NCBI GenBank assembly: GCA_900555435.1
Contig: USLH01000011.1
Span: forward strand, 1 to 23,718
DNA length: 23,718 bases
Reading direction: 5' to 3'
Origin: an uncultured Oscillospiraceae bacterium
GTDB taxonomy: Bacteria; Bacillota; Clostridia; Oscillospirales; Ruminococcaceae
The notes under the pieces are model-generated. The model saw only the letters and a list, made by a program, of their open reading frames with translations. It was not told the DNA's origin and did not search any database. The translations under genes and the position numbers were made by a program. Position 1 is the first letter of the stretch; each line of letters opens with the position of its first letter. This document shows, piece by piece, positions 21,860 to 23,718 of the stretch.

Positions 21860-23718
21860 TCAATTATTTTCCACTAATTTGCGAATTACTTTTATCAGTG
21901 ATTTCACATCAATAGGCTTAGAGATATGTTCATCCATTCCTGCTTCTTTCGCTCTCAGTCTGTCCTCCGTGAACGCATTTGCTGTCATTGCAATGATCGG
22001 TATTGTCTTTGCATCCTCTCTGTCCAGCGAACGGATCATCTTTGCAGTTTCATAACCATTCATGACCGGCATCATAATGTCCATAAGAATGGCGTCAAAT
22101 TCACCCGGTTTACTATTTCTGAATCGTTCAACGGTTTCCTGCCCATTCCATGCTTTTGTCACCTCAGCCCCTTCATTCTGAAGCACAAATTCAGCGATTT
22201 CCATATTCAGCTCATTATCTTCTGCCAGAAGAATATGCAGTCCCTTTATAGATTTTTCTGATACATCCTTCTGTTCTTCCCGTTTATCCGCATCCGGATC
22301 TATTTTGAATGGAACCCGGATCACAAATGTCGTCCCAACACCTTCTTTACTTTCAAAGGCAATGGTCCCACCCATTTTTTCAACCAGTTTTTTGGTAATC
22401 GACATTCCCAGGCCTGTTCCGGTAAATTTTGTGCGGCTTCCTTCATGTTCCTGTGTAAATGGTTCAAAAATATGTTTCTGGAACTCATCTGACATTCCGA
22501 TTCCTGTATCCCGGCAGACAAATTCTATTGTCGTCATTCCCGGCTGTTCGGATGGAATCTCCATGCAGCTGATATAAATAGATCCGTTTGCTTTGTTATA
22601 TTTCACCGCATTCGACAGGATATTCATCATCACACGTTTCACGTACTCTGAGCTTCCAATCAGATCCCGGTGTGTGATTTCTTTTTTCTCCCACTCAATC
22701 CGGATATTCTGTTCTTCAGCAATCTGCTCGATTACAACAAGTACTTCTTTAGAGATTTTACTCAGATTAAACGGGACCTCTTCCAGAACGATTTCATCCG
22801 TCTCCAGCTTGCTCATATCCAGGACATCATTTACCAATTCCAGCAACAGATTGGAGGCCTCTTTAACCTTTGCCCTGCATTCTGTCTGTTTCTCCATATC
22901 GTCTGCATAATGGTCTGCCACATCGAGCATACCGCAGATTCCATTGATCGGAGTCCGGATATCATGGCTCATCCGCTGGAGAAACTCCGTTTTTGCCTCA
23001 TTGGCGGCTTCTGCCTTTTTTGCAGCTATCAGAAGTTCTGCCTTATATTTTTCATCTTTTTCCTGTTCCTGTTTCTGATGTGCCAGATTGGCTCTGTATG
23101 TCCAGAACCAGAATATACTAAACAGCAGTAAATAAAGAAGAATAACGCTTGTCACACTGAATGGAAGGTTATGCAGCACTTCCGTATCCGGAAGATACGC
23201 ATAGATATAATAATCCCTCTGCTTCAGCATAATTCCGTAACATTTGGTTCCTGCATTATTCAAATGATGAATGTGCTGACTGTCTGTATGCTTTTTCATT
23301 GCCTGAACAACTTCGTTGTCAGCCGTATTCTGCCCCAGCAAGCTCTCGTCATTGCTGGCAACAACGACTCCCTCGTCTGCAACAATAATCGTTCCATCTT
23401 TCTGAGTGCTATAGCCATTTAAAAGGTTCTGTATTGTCAGGGTATAATTTCTGACAAATTCCGGAGATGTGTAATAATAAATTGCAACCATACCTGGTGT
23501 ATCTTTTCTGGCACAGGCTGCAATGTCGATACGTGATCCGTCTTCTCGGTCAATCCGTTCCGAATAAGATCTTTCTTCATATCCGGCAAAATCCATGATA
23601 ATTTCTTTTTGCAGATACTCCGTAATCTCATTAGCCAGAGACTCATCCGTGCTGTATTCACAGTCTGTCTTTCCTTCTTTGCTCAATACAATGATGCCAT
23701 CCACCCAGAGAGTCTGCA
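21860..23718 (-). CDS. Hybrid sensor histidine kinase with receiver domain (5' end outside window)
   Basis: The frame is open to the window edge, so the N-terminus is missing; the GTG at 23704 is internal (codons for QTLW precede it in frame). The visible part starts with an extracellular sensor of Cache-like look, including GTIIVADEGVVVASNDESLLG. A transmembrane helix follows (FSVTSVILLYLLLFSIFWFW, about 180 residues in) and then a coiled linker. The phospho-acceptor domain is MSHDIRTPINGI (His about residue 247 from that GTG). The ATPase domain has NAVKYN, DTGIGMS and GTGLGMSITKKL. The C-terminal receiver has LLAEDNELN, phospho-acceptor Asp in LMDIMMPVMNG (about 542) and HISKPIDV. The ligand and targets are unknown. 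G+C is lower than in the glycan locus, so this is a separate, possibly acquired, unit. Confidence 0.93.
   Translation of the reverse strand, partial: QTLWVDGIIVLSKEGKTDCEYSTDESLANEITEYLQKEIIMDFAGYEERSYSERIDREDGSRIDIAACARKDTPGMVAIYYYTSPEFVRNYTLTIQNLLNGYSTQKDGTIIVADEGVVVASNDESLLGQNTADNEVVQAMKKHTDSQHIHHLNNAGTKCYGIMLKQRDYYIYAYLPDTEVLHNLPFSVTSVILLYLLLFSIFWFWTYRANLAHQKQEQEKDEKYKAELLIAAKKAEAANEAKTEFLQRMSHDIRTPINGICGMLDVADHYADDMEKQTECRAKVKEASNLLLELVNDVLDMSKLETDEIVLEEVPFNLSKISKEVLVVIEQIAEEQNIRIEWEKKEITHRDLIGSSEYVKRVMMNILSNAVKYNKANGSIYISCMEIPSEQPGMTTIEFVCRDTGIGMSDEFQKHIFEPFTQEHEGSRTKFTGTGLGMSITKKLVEKMGGTIAFESKEGVGTTFVIRVPFKIDPDADKREEQKDVSEKSIKGLHILLAEDNELNMEIAEFVLQNEGAEVTKAWNGQETVERFRNSKPGEFDAILMDIMMPVMNGYETAKMIRSLDREDAKTIPIIAMTANAFTEDRLRAKEAGMDEHISKPIDVKSLIKVIRKLVENN

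Overview
The window looks like a chromosomal segment from a gut-type, high-GC member of the Firmicutes (Clostridia). The grounds are the encoded families: LplB/LplC-type sugar permeases with a lipoprotein binding protein, a YesM/YesN-type two-component system, AraC regulators and Firmicutes-style hybrid kinases. Strong AGGAGG ribosome sites, sigma-A-like promoters and a tRNA gene with its CCA end encoded agree with this. The genus is not determinable from what I can see. Base composition splits the window in three: an AT-rich left end (14 of 60 bases G+C at 61-120), a GC-rich core (35 of 60 at 9001-9060) and an intermediate right end (24 of 60 at 22741-22800).

Left end (1-1713). A compact type II restriction-modification operon reads leftward: a small HTH controller, a PD-(D/E)XK-like endonuclease and a gamma-class N6-adenine methyltransferase cut by the window edge. 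A promoter overlapped by a perfect 7-5-7 inverted repeat precedes the controller. Next to it, on the same strand, is tRNA-Arg(CCU) with its own promoter and terminator. The composition suggests horizontal acquisition beside a tRNA gene.

1714-2484. A 76-nt near-perfect palindrome is followed by the remnant of a hybrid histidine kinase in which the kinase core has been removed in frame, joining a PAS domain to the tail of a receiver domain.

Core (2485-21503). This is a glycan-utilisation locus, nearly all on the minus strand. In transcription order it holds two LplB/LplC-type permeases, a lipoprotein solute-binding protein, a YesM/YesN-type sensor-regulator pair, a cytoplasmic GH20 hexosaminidase, glutamate dehydrogenase, a tandem pair of amidohydrolase-fold proteins (one with an intact metal site, one without), a DegT/StrS aminotransferase, a Vgb-like beta-propeller protein, and an AraC regulator translationally coupled to an L,D-transpeptidase. 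A divergent GH78 alpha-L-rhamnosidase-like gene is on the plus strand. The inferred scheme is import of an oligosaccharide, cytoplasmic trimming by the GH78 and GH20 enzymes, and processing of an (amino)sugar by the aminotransferase and amidohydrolase proteins. Glutamate dehydrogenase would interconvert glutamate and 2-oxoglutarate for the aminotransferase. No transporter ATPase gene is present, as is common for this transporter class.

Right end (21504-23718). Back-to-back terminators are followed by a frameshifted stub of a response regulator and a large hybrid histidine kinase that runs off the window.

The best candidate for something undescribed is the operon of glutamate dehydrogenase plus paired active and metal-site-less amidohydrolases, beside the aminotransferase and the propeller protein.
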